DNA from: Gnetum montanum | Lineage: Eukaryota; Streptophyta; Gnetopsida; Gnetales; Gnetaceae | Direction: 5' to 3' | NCBI GenBank assembly: GCA_015680685.1 | Contig: MNCI01023473.1 | Coordinates: 34,336-55,897 of the forward strand | Length of the DNA stretch: 21,562 nt | Part shown: one piece after another, positions 20,320 through 21,562 of the stretch | Layout: the number at the start of each line of letters is the position of its first letter | How positions within the stretch are numbered: position 1 is the stretch's first letter | The notes under the pieces: model-generated | Database searches by the model: none | Seen by the model: only the letters and a program-made list of their open reading frames with translations | What the model was told of the DNA's origin: nothing | Made by a program: the position numbers and the translations under genes

Positions 20320-20830
20320 ATGCGGTTAACCTTGTTACTTTGCTTCCTCTATGTGTGCTCCTTCCTTCCGCGATTTGCGTTGCTTCCTCCTTCGGACTGC
20401 TCCGTCCATTATTTTCCTTGCCACCGCTCTGCGTCGGATTGGCCCAAGGTCACGATTTCCACTGTTGATTTGTGGCTGACGTCGCCGAAACCCTGCCGCT
20501 GCTTTGCTGCCGCCATCCCCGCATCTCCAGTGTCTACCATGGCTGTGTCATCTATTGAACCCCAAAACACGATTGCAGTTTGAATAGCCTTTTCGTGGAG
20601 CTCGGCATCAGTTACTCATATCAACGGTGCAATAACTTGAATTTGAGAACCCCCTGCAACGGTGTCTTGCCCCTATTCGTGGCCAGCGTCCAAGTCCGGC
20701 ACATCCGTATTTTATTTGGTAGTTTTTTGCTGGTAACTGTCCCAGATTGCAGGCATAGGCGTGGGCGTAGCAACTAGCTGTGTTCTGACCTTGTTTCATT
20801 CATTCGCTGTACTCTTTGGCCAGGAGATTA
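20320..20830 (+). other. CpG-rich island, possible host gene exon or 5' region
   Basis: This stretch is visibly richer in G+C and in CpG (TTCCGCGATTTGCG, GACGTCGCCGAAACC, GGCGTGGGCG) than anything near it except parts of copy C. An 87-codon ORF at 20320-20583 starts MRLTLLLCFLYVCSF, hydrophobic like a signal peptide, and contains an inner ATG in a good context (CTACCATGG at 20539). I do not recognise the product. Candidate acceptors follow pyrimidine runs at about 20531 and 20750. It could be a 5' exon, an untranslated leader or an old insertion. Confidence 0.35.
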
Positions 20831-21562
20831 AGTTCATTGCAGAAACAGAATAAAGAAACCCTTCGCGGCAAGTGTTTGACAAAATTTTAAGTGGAATATG
20901 AAGGGATTTCTGGCATTTTCTTGGCAACATTTTAGCAGCAAGCATCACTGCGTTTTTATTACCATTGATACTACGTTTTCTCTCTTGGTGTTTAATCCTG
21001 TTTCTGACAGTATTCAGTAACTGTTTCTTCTCAACACAGAGTTCATTTCCTTTGTTCTTTGGCTTTCATAATTCAGAAAACTTTCATCATTCTTGAAAAC
21101 TCTTGGTTTACCAAAAGAACCACATCATTTTTGAATATTATTTATCCTTGATATATTTGTGGTNGTAAAAATCAAATATGTGTTTATCATCATAAAACTC
21201 ATCCGAATCTTAAACACCTATTTCATTTTTATTCTTCTTAAGCAAACTGAAACTCCTACTCCATGTAATGGCTAAAAATGTGCCAACATCTCTCTCTGCC
21301 CCCCAAAAACTTAAATAAACTTATGTAACTACATTTCAAGCTAAAACATATTGAAATTTTCATTGAGTTTTTACATTTAAAAGAAATCTTTTTCTTGAGG
21401 AAAATTCGCATTTAACATAAGGCTTAATGGGACAAAAACCTCATTCCTAAGAGAAAATCAAACTGTACATAACAACTATACATTATCAAGTCCTTCAATG
21501 GACTATACTTGGGGTGAAAATTGAATTGTGAGGGTTACCCTAGTGGGTATCCTCATCTCCTT
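20831..21562. other. AT-rich DNA without recognised features
   Basis: No ORF of note on either strand and no similarity to the retroelement copies. A pyrimidine tract with an AG near 21010 could be a splice acceptor. An unresolved base lies at 21164. Confidence 0.5.

Noticed and set aside
21538-21543. CCCTAG near the right end as the partner target duplication of 18421-18426
   Set aside because: No CA end precedes it and the intervening 2.8 kb is not one element.

Overview
The window looks like repeat-rich nuclear DNA from a land plant with a large genome, possibly a conifer; the species call is inference. No intact gene could be recognised. Almost everything from base 1 to about 20190 is decayed LTR-retrotransposon sequence, nested and inverted. 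Every pol or additional-ORF region carries in-frame stops. Base 21164 is an N.

Layout. (1) 1-266 is a terminal repeat piece whose reverse complement recurs at 18427-18690. (2) Three copies, A, B and C, of one retroelement family occupy the space between. Copy A (+ strand, 267-3749) keeps only the 3' part: a coiled-coil additional ORF (aORF), a polypurine tract (PPT) and an LTR. A complete solo LTR of the same family (D, 2308-3240, minus) sits inside that LTR. Copy B (minus, about 9060-4095) has a promoter-like region, aORF, PPT and LTR, and lies tail to tail with A. Copy C (minus, 18426-9681) has a broken pol (RT, RNase H, integrase), a spacer with a SINE-like insert and an antisense ORF, an internal promoter-like region, an aORF of about 950 codons, a PPT and an LTR. 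(3) 18427 to about 20190 looks like a long LTR of a different element on the minus strand, inserted into the RT of copy C. (4) 20190-21562 is non-repeat flank with a CpG-rich island at 20320-20830 that may belong to a host gene.

How the parts relate. RT motifs of the type FLDGYSGYNQI and the order RT-RNase H-INT place the family in Ty3/gypsy, close to the Athila/Tat branch. Its unusual feature is the region between integrase and the 3' LTR: a long sense ORF with its own promoter-like region built from the same short palindromic modules as the LTR U3, a G-rich box resembling the PPT in its leader, and a second, opposite-facing transcription unit upstream. This arrangement is shared by copies B and C although their sequences have diverged strongly, so it belongs to the family and is not an accident of one copy.

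Limits. All homologies were aligned by eye. Ends of LTRs without a clear TG/CA are approximate, and no target-site duplication is secure.
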